From Rhodococcus sp. ARC_M6 (lineage in GTDB: Bacteria; Actinomycetota; Actinomycetes; Mycobacteriales; Mycobacteriaceae), in the NCBI RefSeq assembly GCF_022810305.1, contig NZ_JALGQH010000023.1, positions 1-64,000 on the forward strand: a stretch of DNA of 64,000 bases, written 5' to 3'. A program made the position numbers and the translations under genes. Numbering within the stretch: position 1 is the stretch's first letter; every line of letters begins with the position of its first letter. The notes under the pieces were generated by a model, which did no database searches, had not been told where the DNA came from, and worked only from the letters and a program-made list of their open reading frames with translations. Shown piece by piece: positions 31,302 to 39,369 of this stretch.

Positions 31302-31640
31302 ATGGCAGATCGCGTACTTCGAGGTAGCCGTCTCGGAGCTGTTAGCTACGAGACCGACCGTGACCATGACCTCGCCCCCCGTCGTATGGCGAAATACAAG
31401 TGCGACAACGGTGAGATCTTTGACATCCCGTTCGCCGACGAAGCCGAGATCCCCGGCGTCTGGATGTGCCGCAACGGCCTCGAGGGTGCCCTCATGGAGG
31501 GAACTGCTCCCGAAGCCAAGAAGGTCAAGCCGCCGCGCACCCACTGGGACATGCTGCTCGAGCGTCGTTCCGTCGAGGAGCTCGAAGAACTCCTCAAGGA
31601 GCGTATGGACCTCCTCAAGGCCAAGCGTCGCGGAGCTTGA
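31302..31640 (+). CDS. rbpA: RNA polymerase-binding protein RbpA
   Basis: 112 aa, full length for the family. It shows the diagnostic N-terminus MADRVLRGSRLGAVSYETDR, the zinc-ribbon-like core domain (YKCDNGEIFDIPF ... WMCRNG), the basic linker (KKVKPPRTHWDML) and the C-terminal sigma-interacting domain (RRSVEELEELLKERMDLLK). RbpA binds RNA polymerase and group I/II sigma factors, stabilises open complexes and raises basal rifampicin tolerance. GAGAGGA lies nine bases upstream. It has its own SigR-type promoter and is followed by a clear terminator, so it is probably monocistronic. Confidence 0.97.
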   Translation: MADRVLRGSRLGAVSYETDRDHDLAPRRMAKYKCDNGEIFDIPFADEAEIPGVWMCRNGLEGALMEGTAPEAKKVKPPRTHWDMLLERRSVEELEELLKERMDLLKAKRRGA

Positions 31641-31670
31641 TTCTCTAGCGCTCTCCCGAGCACTTCGATC

Positions 31671-31706
31671 AAGACCGTCCGGTTGTTTACCGGGCGGTCT
31701 TTGTCG
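31671..31706 (+). terminator. Rho-independent terminator of rbpA
   Basis: AAGACCGTCCGG (31671-31682) pairs with CCGGGCGGTCTT (31690-31701) with one mismatch, 7-base loop, then TTGTCGTT. It sits 30 bases after the rbpA stop. Confidence 0.75.
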
Positions 31707-31940
31707 TTGGATGGGGTACTGCAATACAGACAACATCTGCGAGCCCTTCTCTGATACGAACTCACTCCGAAACTATTTCATTCCAACAACGTTCACCAAT
31801 CAGGCATACACCCGTGCCGGCAGGTGTCAGGCGTGAAGATCGCGCAAGACAACTATCGGCACGGATGAATGAGCCAGTGTTTGCTGTATCCCCCGGTCCA
31901 CCCGCAGCCAAACACCGCAGCCAAACACCGCAGTCGTTAG

Positions 31941-32054
31941 CAACCGGACTGGATAGCGATCACCTCTAACGGCAACGCCTACGTCGTCAACTGGACCACC
32001 ACCGGCACGGTGACGGTGATCGCGCTCGACCGAGCAGCTTCGGCTCGTAAATAG
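31941..32054 (+). pseudogene. Possible fragment of an exported Ig-like protein
   Basis: A 37-codon open stretch after a stop codon reads WIAITSNGNAYVVNWTT and TGTVTVIALDRAAS, then ends in TAG. It has the beta-rich, polar look of MPT63/DUF1942-type secreted proteins but no start, signal peptide or ribosome binding site. It may be the 3' end of a deleted gene. Otherwise 31707-32065 shows nothing convincing. Confidence 0.25.
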
Positions 32055-32065
32055 CCACCCCGCAT

Positions 32066-32150
32066 GAAGCTGGCACCGTTTCTGCACAGTGAGCTCTGTA
32101 TTCAGCATGCTGAAAACAGAGCTCACTAGAGGAAAAGGGGCCTAGCTTCC
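32066..32150. repeat. 85-bp hairpin repeat, copy 1
   Basis: Starts GAAGCTGGCAC, contains a hairpin (12-bp outer stem 32088-32099 / 32116-32127, inner TTCAG/CTGAA stem), then AGAGGAAAAGGGGCC and ends CTTCC. Copy 2 at 32684-32768 has the same length, identical flanks and a stem changed by compensatory substitutions. Confidence 0.8.
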
Positions 32151-32287
32151 GTGACCCGGCCGAACACATCGCACCGAACAACGCCACCTTGCGGTCTATG
32201 TCCGTTATCTTCCTCGATAGTGGTTGCATTCGTGGCCGCTCTGTATCCCGTGCAGGGATTCAGTCACCGCGATAAGGGAGTCCGTCT

Positions 32288-32677
32288 GTGAATGTTCTCG
32301 AAGCGCCCACTCGTTGGTCCCGGACCGCCGCGGTACTCGGCACCGGCGCACTCGCTGTCGCGATCACCCTGGGCGGTCCAGTCGGTACCGCATCAGCGGA
32401 CAGTCCGGTCACCGATTTCAACACCAACTTGATGTCGTTGCCCAACACCGCCGACACCGTCGTCACCGCTACCGTCACCGTTGATCTCCCGACCGCGGAA
32501 CGTCCGTTCGCGGTGACGATCACTCCTGCCGGTGCCCTCGGCGACGTTGCCGACGCGGTCAGCACCTACCTCACTCACGCGGTCAACGACGCGATTGCAG
32601 CGCTCGCGTTTATCCAGGCTGGGGCGCCGGCAGGTTTGCTCGAGAACCTCGGATCACCGGGGAGTTCAGGGTGGTAG
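32288..32677 (+). CDS. Small exported protein of unknown function
   Basis: 129 aa starting at a GTG, with AAGGGAG seven bases upstream. Residues 1-38 form a signal peptide (basic start, hydrophobic AAVLGTGALAVAITLGG, likely cleavage after TASA). The mature part begins DSPVTDFNTNLMSLPNTADTVV, is rich in Thr, Val and Ala, has a TVTVDLPTAERPFAVTITPAG segment that suggests a beta strand pair, and has no Cys. I recognise no family with confidence. The gene is bracketed by the two 85-bp hairpin repeats, as if the repeat pair and the gene moved or were duplicated as one unit. Confidence 0.7.
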   Translation: MNVLEAPTRWSRTAAVLGTGALAVAITLGGPVGTASADSPVTDFNTNLMSLPNTADTVVTATVTVDLPTAERPFAVTITPAGALGDVADAVSTYLTHAVNDAIAALAFIQAGAPAGLLENLGSPGSSGW

Positions 32678-32683
32678 TGAGCG

Positions 32684-32768
32684 GAAGCTGGCACAGTTCG
32701 TGCACAGTGAGCACCGTTTCCAGCACTCTGGAGTCGGTGCTCACTAGAGGAAAAGGGGCCTAACTTCC
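32684..32768. repeat. 85-bp hairpin repeat, copy 2
   Basis: Same architecture as copy 1. The stem is GTGAGCACCG / CGGTGCTCAC with an inner TCCAG/CTGGA helix, so at least three base pairs differ from copy 1 but remain paired. The last nine bases overlap the 3' end of the minus-strand membrane protein gene, whose TAG stop is inside the repeat. Confidence 0.8.
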
Positions 32769-33584
32769 ATCGCTCTCAGGAAGAACGCGAGCAGCTATGC
32801 GCCACATGATCACATAGGCAATCGCACCGACGACGATCAGCGCGACACCCACCGCGGTGGACACCGAATCCGTCACCAATCCCGCAATTCCGGTGATGAC
32901 TACAAAAACCGGTAGGAAGTCGAACAGTCGAGCGATCGGTTGCGGCGGATCAGTCGGCACTCCCAGAGCCTGGAGCGCTTTGTTCGGTGCGTACTCCGGA
33001 TACCACTCGGTGAACGAGACCGCAAAGATCATGCCGCCCAACTGCAGGATCCACCCGGTCCAGAAATTGCCGCTGGAGCCCAACACGGCGTCGCCGTAGA
33101 ACCCGACGATCGCAGACCACAGGAACGACAGTGCCCATACCAACGTGATGGTGTAGTTGATCCGCAGAAAGAGCGGTGTTGTCCACGTTTCCGGTGGTGC
33201 AGACTCTTTCGCGTACTGCATAGTGAACGGATTGCGCAGAAGCATCGAACCGAATGCGAAGACAACCAAGGCGATGTTGGTCATTTCGCCGCCCCACAGT
33301 TCGAACCATCGGATGGTGTCGGCCGACGCGAACAAACCAATTGCGGCGAGTATCCCGAAGTACAGAATGTCGAACATTCCCAACAACTTCAGTTTGCTGC
33401 CCCGACGGTGACTTGCAGCGGCGATCAGCAGCGTCAACCCGAGTGCCGCTGCGGCGGACGCCTCGAATCGGCCTGGTCCGGACACCAACGACAGCAAAAT
33501 CCACGGCGCTAATCCGGCGAGCGGAGAATTGAGAACAGAATCGACAATGCTGGGCTTGCGGACGGCGTTCTGCACTTCGGTCAT
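32760..33584 (-). CDS. Multi-pass membrane protein of unknown function
   Basis: 274 aa with about seven hydrophobic segments (for example LAPWILLSLVSG, ALGLTLLIAAAS, LYFGILAAIGLFAS, IALVVFAFGSML, ITLVWALSFLWSAIVGF, ILQLGGMIFAVSF, FLPVFVVITGIAGLV, ALIVVGAIAYVIMW). No enzyme or transporter motif is apparent. AGAGG lies eight bases before the ATG at 33584. The stop codon lies inside the second 85-bp repeat. It starts divergently from the lipoprotein remnant at 33702, so the 117-base gap should hold both promoters. Confidence 0.75.
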   Translation of the reverse strand: MTEVQNAVRKPSIVDSVLNSPLAGLAPWILLSLVSGPGRFEASAAAALGLTLLIAAASHRRGSKLKLLGMFDILYFGILAAIGLFASADTIRWFELWGGEMTNIALVVFAFGSMLLRNPFTMQYAKESAPPETWTTPLFLRINYTITLVWALSFLWSAIVGFYGDAVLGSSGNFWTGWILQLGGMIFAVSFTEWYPEYAPNKALQALGVPTDPPQPIARLFDFLPVFVVITGIAGLVTDSVSTAVGVALIVVGAIAYVIMWRIAARVLPESDGS

Positions 33585-33701
33585 GGACGTTGCCTCTGTT
33601 CACTCGGGGTGGACTTCCACCGCCGAATACCCACAAAGTGCAACAGTCACCGCCACAAAGAAGAATCGGCGCATATCCCGCAGTCACGCGATGTTCGGGA
33701 A

Positions 33702-34053
33702 ATGGATTCTTCAAGGATACTGGTCGGATTGTTAGCGGCAGCGGTGCTCTCGGGATGTACTACGTCCGACCCTGAGCGGGAACTGATGCCTCTACCGACG
33801 TTGTCCGCCGAAGACTTGGGGCCGTCGGATCCGCGAGATATGAACTGTCGCGTCGATCAAGCGATCCCACCGACCGTCTGGCTGATCGACGATCAGACTC
33901 GGGATGCGGCCGGTGCTCCCGCTGGGACGGTGCGGTGAATTCAAATGGGACGCCATCGAGGCCGGGAAAGCACTACCGGTGACCGAGCGCATCGTGCACC
34001 CGATCCCGGTTACGCCCGAACAAGAAGCTCAGTGGACCGATATTCCCGGCTAG
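33702..34053 (+). pseudogene. Lipoprotein gene with a one-base frameshift
   Basis: From ATG 33702 the frame gives a lipoprotein signal (ILVGLLAAAVLSGC, lipobox LSGC at the Cys) and then PTLSAEDLGPSDPRDMNCRV and IPPTVWLIDDQTR, before ending at 33938. The next frame continues without a break as PVLPLGRCGEFKWDAIEAGK ... EQEAQWTDIPG and stops at 34053. Removing one G from the GGG run at 33901-33903 joins the two into a 116-residue protein of uniform character. Either the gene is mutated or the base is a sequencing error. The function of the intact protein is unknown. Confidence 0.6.
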
Positions 34054-34065
34054 GCGAGTCCTGCC

Positions 34066-35364
34066 TCAGCGACGCTTCTTCGGTGCCGTCTCGCATTTCC
34101 CGGAGTACTTGTCGAGTCCGATGCCCTTGTTCGCCTTCTTGCTTCGACCCTTCGGACCCGATTTGGGACGCTGCATCCACTGACCATCGGTGTCCAGGCC
34201 AGGCATCCGCTCGCTGAGCGTTTTGCTGTATCGAGTCTCACCGTCGACGGTCAGAACGCCGTCTTGAACGTCGATGTGCGCGATCGTCGCCCAGAACGAG
34301 TTCTTGCCGTTGCCGACGAAGACAAGGATTTCGTCGGCGTCGGGGCCCGGTAGACCGTCCTTACCGGCCTTGCCATAGCGGATTGCGACGCGCGGTTTGC
34401 CGAACGTGTCGATGGCGCCGGCCCCGTTGTCCACGCTCTGATACACGTTGACCAGCAGATCCCCGTTCTCGTGCGGGATGACGCGAACCTGCTCGACGGC
34501 AGCCTTCTTGCCCTTGCCCGGTCCCGCACTGTCGCCGTAGTGGTAGATGTGCGGCCAGGTTTCCAGTCCGCCACGATGATTCGGTTCACCACTGATCACG
34601 ACGTAATCGTTGGTGTCCTCGTTGCGGCAGAAGAAGTACACGTCGAGGTCGCCTTCACCGTACTTCTTGACCTTGCCGTTGTCGTCGTATTTTGCGCCGC
34701 GGCCGTCCCATTCCAGACCCACGGTCAAGACCCAACTGGGGTCGCCCTGACTTTTACGCAAATCGATACGTGCTGTCTTGTCCGGGGAGTCCTTGGTGAG
34801 GCTGACGGACACCTTTTCGAAGCTGATGGTCGGCGCAGGACTGACCGTGGGCTGTTCCGGTTCCGGAGCACTGCTCGGCTCGTCGTCATCAATGTCGATA
34901 CCGTGTTCGGCGGCAAAGGCTGCCAGGCCGGCGCTGTATCCCTGCCCGACGGCATCGAGACGCCACCCGGTGCCGCGTCGATACAACGCCACCAACTGCA
35001 AGACGGTTTCCGTAGTCAAACCTGTTGGAACGAAGGATAATTGCTGCGAGGCTCCGCGCGTGTCCACTTGAATCGATACCACGTCGGAAAAGTTCTTACC
35101 CTGCGCCTCGGTACTGCCGGTGATCAGGACGCGGTGAACGTCGGCCGGAAGGGCAGCAAGGTCGACGGTGATCGCCTCATCCGATACGAGTGCCACGCCC
35201 GACGCTTTCGGGTTGTTGAAGAACACGAAGTCGTCGTCGGTGCGGACCTTGCCGTCTGCCCCGAGGAGAACTGCCGCAATGTCCACCACACCACCGGTGC
35301 CGATCGCGATGGTGTAACTCGCGTCGAGCAGATCGGTCTTGGAACCCTTACCTACCTCGGTCAT
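34066..35364 (-). CDS. Tandem TerD-domain protein
   Basis: 432 aa with two TerD-like beta-sandwich domains. Domain 1 (about 1-155) has DLAALPADVHRVLITGSTEAQ and LVALYRRGTGWRLDAVGQGY. An acidic, Pro-rich linker follows (DIDDDEPSSAPEPEQP), and domain 2 (about 180-380) carries SVSLTKDSPDKTARIDL, LDVYFFCRN and YGDSAGPGKG. A Lys/Arg-rich tail ends the protein. TerD domains bind calcium and belong to tellurite/stress-response systems; no terC, terB or terA homologue is present here, so a stand-alone stress role is more likely than classical tellurite resistance. Its ATG overlaps the lnt stop (ATGA), so translation is coupled to lnt. Confidence 0.85.
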   Translation of the reverse strand: MTEVGKGSKTDLLDASYTIAIGTGGVVDIAAVLLGADGKVRTDDDFVFFNNPKASGVALVSDEAITVDLAALPADVHRVLITGSTEAQGKNFSDVVSIQVDTRGASQQLSFVPTGLTTETVLQLVALYRRGTGWRLDAVGQGYSAGLAAFAAEHGIDIDDDEPSSAPEPEQPTVSPAPTISFEKVSVSLTKDSPDKTARIDLRKSQGDPSWVLTVGLEWDGRGAKYDDNGKVKKYGEGDLDVYFFCRNEDTNDYVVISGEPNHRGGLETWPHIYHYGDSAGPGKGKKAAVEQVRVIPHENGDLLVNVYQSVDNGAGAIDTFGKPRVAIRYGKAGKDGLPGPDADEILVFVGNGKNSFWATIAHIDVQDGVLTVDGETRYSKTLSERMPGLDTDGQWMQRPKSGPKGRSKKANKGIGLDKYSGKCETAPKKRR

Positions 35365-36959
35365 TGCTGCTCTCCTGTTTCGGGAAGTGTGCGTTCACGA
35401 CGCCGGATAATCACTGCCATCGTGATTGCGCCCGCCGCGAGGAGACACAGCACTACCTCGGGTGCGGGGCCCACGCGCGAAGCCACCGTTTTGTCTGTCG
35501 ACAGCGGTACATCGGCAACGAGGAATTCGGGGACAAAAAGATCGGTCTGCGAGGTTACGGAACCGTCGGGAGAAATGATCGCGCTGACGCCACTGGTGGC
35601 TGCCACGACAACGGCGCGGCCGTGTTCAACGGCTCGAACGCGGGACATCGCCAGCTGCTGGTACGTCATCTCGGTGTCACCGAAGGTGGCGTTGTTGGTC
35701 GGTACGGCGAGGAGTTGCGCTCCGTTGCGAACGGATTCCTGGAACGCCCGGTCGAAAGCCACCTCGTAGCAGGTGGCGATACCGATCGGCACGCCCGCGG
35801 CTTGGACGACGCCGTTGCCGTCACCGGGGACGAAGTTGCCGGCGCGGTCTGCGTATTCCGAGAATTTCCGGAAGAAGTCTCGGTAGGGCAGGTACTCGCC
35901 GAACGGTTGGATGATCTTCTTGTCGTGCTGCTCCTGCGGGCCTTTGTTTCCGTCCCAGACGATCACGGAGTTCGTGGTCGTGCGGTCTGCATTGACGAGC
36001 ACGGTGCCGACCAGAATCGGTGCACCGATCGATACGGATGCTCGGGTGATGTCGGCGGCCGCATCGATGTTGCGGAGCGGATCTATGTCGGAGGCATTCT
36101 CGGGCCAGATGACGATGTCGGGTTGTTTGACGCGTCCGGCGTCGACTTCCGCCGCCAACCTCAAAGTTTCGGCGACGTGGTTGTCGAGAACCTGCTTGCG
36201 TTGCGAGTTGAAGTCCAATCCCAACCGCGGCACGCTGCCCTGAATAGCTGCGACGGTGATCGTGCGATCACCGGAATCCATGGTGGCAAGAAACGGTGCA
36301 ACGACGCCAGCCAGAATGACGGGAACGATCGCAGCCGCAACTGCGCCGAAAAATCCTCGGTCCCGACGTTTGGCAGCAACCGCAATCGCTACTGCGGCCA
36401 ACCCGGTTCCGGTCAGTGCCACCGCAAAACTGAGTAGCGGCGCACCGCCGATGCTCGCGAGAGGTAGCAGCCACCCTTCGGATTGACCGAATGCGAGCCT
36501 GCCCCAAGGGAAGCCGCCGAACGGAACACTGGATCGGAGCCATTCTGTCAATGTCCACACGGCAGCAATCCACAGTGGCGCCCACGGCAACCGCGACACC
36601 AGTACGGCCAGCAGCCCGAACAGTCCGATGAACAGCGATTCCACGGCAGCGAGCGCTATCCACGGCACGGCGCCGACAAACACTCCGATCCAGGGCAGTA
36701 GCGGCACCAGGAAACCGAGGCCGGCGAGGTAGCCGTATCCGAAACCTGCACGCAGGCGCAGGCCCCCACGGCCGAAGTTGGTCAGCACACAGGTCAGTAG
36801 TGCAATGCCGACGGGTGCGAGAAACCACAGAGGCCTTGGCGGAAATCCCGCGAAGATCAGATACCCGCCGGCCGCCGAGTACAGCGAACGCAACCACATC
36901 GAACCGGTGAGCACCTCGACTAGCCGCGTGCGGTCACCGGTCGACTGTTCAACGCTCAT
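35361..36959 (-). CDS. lnt: Apolipoprotein N-acyltransferase Lnt
   Basis: 532 aa integral membrane enzyme that N-acylates the lipid-modified Cys of lipoproteins. The N-terminal 225 residues are a bundle of hydrophobic helices and the rest is a nitrilase-like domain. The catalytic triad is visible: Glu287 (WPENAS), Lys347 (HDKKIIQPFGEY) and Cys397 (GIATCYEV), matching E. coli Glu267-Lys335-Cys387. The gene overlaps the amidohydrolase upstream by 11 bases and the terD-like gene downstream by 4. In Mycobacterium tuberculosis the Lnt part is fused to the polyprenol-phosphate mannose synthase (Ppm1); here no mannosyltransferase domain or gene follows. Confidence 0.93.
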   Translation of the reverse strand: MSVEQSTGDRTRLVEVLTGSMWLRSLYSAAGGYLIFAGFPPRPLWFLAPVGIALLTCVLTNFGRGGLRLRAGFGYGYLAGLGFLVPLLPWIGVFVGAVPWIALAAVESLFIGLFGLLAVLVSRLPWAPLWIAAVWTLTEWLRSSVPFGGFPWGRLAFGQSEGWLLPLASIGGAPLLSFAVALTGTGLAAVAIAVAAKRRDRGFFGAVAAAIVPVILAGVVAPFLATMDSGDRTITVAAIQGSVPRLGLDFNSQRKQVLDNHVAETLRLAAEVDAGRVKQPDIVIWPENASDIDPLRNIDAAADITRASVSIGAPILVGTVLVNADRTTTNSVIVWDGNKGPQEQHDKKIIQPFGEYLPYRDFFRKFSEYADRAGNFVPGDGNGVVQAAGVPIGIATCYEVAFDRAFQESVRNGAQLLAVPTNNATFGDTEMTYQQLAMSRVRAVEHGRAVVVAATSGVSAIISPDGSVTSQTDLFVPEFLVADVPLSTDKTVASRVGPAPEVVLCLLAAGAITMAVIIRRRERTLPETGEQQ

Positions 36960-38556
36960 AAACGACGCGTCCGCGATGCACCGATCGAACGCATGTCGGG
37001 GCTGAAGCGTCGTCGCTCAAGCGCGGCAACGCCGGAACCCGTGAGCGCGGATCGGTAGACCAGCGCTGCACCGAATCGGCGGGTGCGCTCACCTCGAGAT
37101 CGCCGGCTTCCCAGATGACGTACGACGCCGGAGCACCAGGATTGAGCGTTCCGGCTGCGCCGTCGCGGACTCCCCCGGCGCGCCATGCGCCACGAGTCGC
37201 CGCCGAGAAGGCTGCGCGCGGTGAGATGCCGCTGCCGTCGGTGCGGTGATGCACTGCGGCCCGGACCATCGCCCACGGTTCAACCGGAGTGACTGGCGCA
37301 TCTGAACTGAATGCCAGTGAGACACCCTTGGCAGCGGCCGGGGCAAACGGGTTGAGCGCGACTGCGCGCTCGGCGCCCAGACGCGTTGCGTACAGGCCGT
37401 CGGTGCCGCCCCACAGTGCGTCGAAGACTGGTTGGACGCTGGCGATGACGCCCACTGTCGCAAATGTTTCGGCGTCGGTGATCGACATCATCTCGGCATG
37501 CTCGAGGCGATGCCCGAGTGCAGCGACCTTGGGTCCGCCGAGTTCGTCAGCGACCCGACGGAATGCTGCCGCTGCCGCGGAGACTGCGCCGTCACCGATG
37601 GCATGGAATCCCGCTTGGATTCCGGCGAGAGTGCAGGCGCGGATGTGCGCAGCGATGGCGTCGACGTCGAGGTAGGCATTGCCCGTCGAATCCGGTTGAT
37701 CTGCATAGGGTTCGAGCAACCAGGCGGTGTGGGATCCAAGGGAACCGTCGATGAAGAGGTCGCCGCCGAGTCCGTGAGCACCGGTCTTGTCGAGGAGGGC
37801 GCGTGCATCTTCCTCAGTGCTGACGTGCTCGCCCCAGTAGCCGCGAACCTCGACGCCGTGATCGTGCGCGAGGAGTTCCTGGAAGTCGGTGAGACCGGAG
37901 ATGTCCGGGCCGCCACACTCGTGGACTGCGACGATTCCGCGTGATGCGCACAGATCGAGAGCTGCGGTGCGGGCGGCGGCACGTTGTTCGGCGGTGAGGA
38001 GGTTGCGAGCCGACGCTCGCGCAAGATGGTGAGCGTCGAAGGTGAGCGGACCATCAGCGGAGTACCCGGCCTGGGACGCGAGCCCGTCGATCCCGTCGCG
38101 CAACGCACTCGAGCAGACGGCCGAGTGCACGTCGATCCGCGAGAGGTACACCTTGCGGCCGGGTGCTGCGGCGTCGAGATCGGCCGTTGACGGCGCGGTC
38201 GGCTGCGCCCATTCGGTGTCGTCCCAACCGTGGCCCCAGATGACGGCGTCAGGATTAGCGTCGGCGAATACCGTTACCCGCGAAAGACATTCGTCGAGCG
38301 AGGTAGTTCCGACCAGATCGAGTCCGACGATGGTGAGGCCCAACGCAGTGATGTGGACGTGAGTGTCGACAAAACCGGGAGTGACAAACGCACCGCCCAG
38401 ATCCTCGATTTCCGCGTCGGGATGAAGTGCACGTCCAGCGCGGTCCTCGCCCACCCAGACGACAATGCCGTCGGTGATGGCGAGCGAGGTCGCGTCAGGT
38501 GCAAAAGAACTGTAGATCCGGCCGTTGACCAGCAGACGAGTAGTCACGAATGCCAA
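36949..38556 (-). CDS. Amidohydrolase family 3 protein (YtcJ-like)
   Basis: 535 aa metal-dependent hydrolase of the amidohydrolase_3 family. It has an N-terminal beta domain (LLVNGRIYSSFAPDATSLAI), the metal-binding HVH (His66, His68 in TPGFVDTHVHIT), a GHRLEHAEM segment and the late Asp in SDAPVTPVEPWAM. Such proteins act on N-substituted amides or imides; the substrate is not known. The start is ambiguous: TTG at 38556, nine bases after the fxsA stop, or GTG at 38547. It is the second gene of the fxsA-lnt-terD operon. Confidence 0.88.
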   Translation of the reverse strand: MAFVTTRLLVNGRIYSSFAPDATSLAITDGIVVWVGEDRAGRALHPDAEIEDLGGAFVTPGFVDTHVHITALGLTIVGLDLVGTTSLDECLSRVTVFADANPDAVIWGHGWDDTEWAQPTAPSTADLDAAAPGRKVYLSRIDVHSAVCSSALRDGIDGLASQAGYSADGPLTFDAHHLARASARNLLTAEQRAAARTAALDLCASRGIVAVHECGGPDISGLTDFQELLAHDHGVEVRGYWGEHVSTEEDARALLDKTGAHGLGGDLFIDGSLGSHTAWLLEPYADQPDSTGNAYLDVDAIAAHIRACTLAGIQAGFHAIGDGAVSAAAAAFRRVADELGGPKVAALGHRLEHAEMMSITDAETFATVGVIASVQPVFDALWGGTDGLYATRLGAERAVALNPFAPAAAKGVSLAFSSDAPVTPVEPWAMVRAAVHHRTDGSGISPRAAFSAATRGAWRAGGVRDGAAGTLNPGAPASYVIWEAGDLEVSAPADSVQRWSTDPRSRVPALPRLSDDASAPTCVRSVHRGRVVYER

Positions 38557-38565
38557 GTCTGCCTG

Positions 38566-39129
38566 CTAGTACTGCGGACCCCGCGAACGGGTAGGTGTAT
38601 CAGTGTCGAGAATCTCACCTTCGAGAACAAGTTCCTTGCCGTTGCTGCTCACATATTCGGTGGTGGCTGTAGGTGTTTCGACGATGATTTCTCCGTCGAT
38701 AACTTCACCGTTGCCGCGCATCCGCGCTGCGTAGCCAACCGTTCCGGCAAAGGCGTCGCCGCCAGCCGCGAAGGCTGCCGCGCGCTTGCCCGCCAGAAGT
38801 ACTGCCAGTGGACGCAGAGCCCAACGCGTCGGGGGAATCAAGAGGAGCAGACCCAGGACGGACGTGACAAGACCAGGGACGAACATCAATGCCGATCCGG
38901 CTGCGACCAGGGCTCCGTCAGCGACAGCGAGCGTGGGGGAACCTTCGCCGCGTGTTGCTTTGCGGAATCCGTCCATGACTTTTCGCCACTGCGAACGCAT
39001 GAGCACCAACCCGACCAGCGAGCCCGCGAGGAACAGCAGCACTGTCCAGGCAATGCCAATGGCGTTGCCCACAAGAACGAGTGCGGCGATCTCGACGATG
39101 ACGTAAAGCAGGAACACGGCGGCAATCAT
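38566..39129 (-). CDS. fxsA: FxsA family membrane protein
   Basis: 187 aa. The conserved FxsA core fills the first 110 residues: YVIVEIAALVLVGNAIG, LLFLAGSLVGLVLMRSQ, then GALVAAGSALMFVPGLVTSV and LGLLLLIPPTRW. The C-terminus is a polar, acidic cytoplasmic tail. E. coli FxsA relieves exclusion of phage T7 by plasmid F; the general role is unknown. AAGGGGA lies eight bases upstream of the ATG. It is first in the operon fxsA - amidohydrolase - lnt - terD-like, and is likewise near ppm1/lnt in Mycobacterium. Confidence 0.9.
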   Translation of the reverse strand: MIAAVFLLYVIVEIAALVLVGNAIGIAWTVLLFLAGSLVGLVLMRSQWRKVMDGFRKATRGEGSPTLAVADGALVAAGSALMFVPGLVTSVLGLLLLIPPTRWALRPLAVLLAGKRAAAFAAGGDAFAGTVGYAARMRGNGEVIDGEIIVETPTATTEYVSSNGKELVLEGEILDTDTPTRSRGPQY

Positions 39130-39369
39130 GGACGTCCCCTTTCAGACTGTCTAGGGATACAACGTACGAGACCTCGATTTTTCTCCCGAGATTCAATGGG
39201 ACCGTGCACCCGTTTCATGTCTTGGGTCACAACCCGACGCTTTGATTGTGCTCGTCGTTAACTAACGCTCCGCTAACGATTCTAACCCTCAAGTTGACGT
39301 TTAGACTCTGCGCGTGATGGAGTCGCTTCAGGCCGGATTTCGTCGGCCGTCAACGTGAAGGAGCCCGAC

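Noticed and set aside
30771-31736. 321-aa extension of the zinc-finger protein antisense to rbpA
   Set aside because: The upstream part is the complement of rbpA; the domain and family length fit only from 31112.
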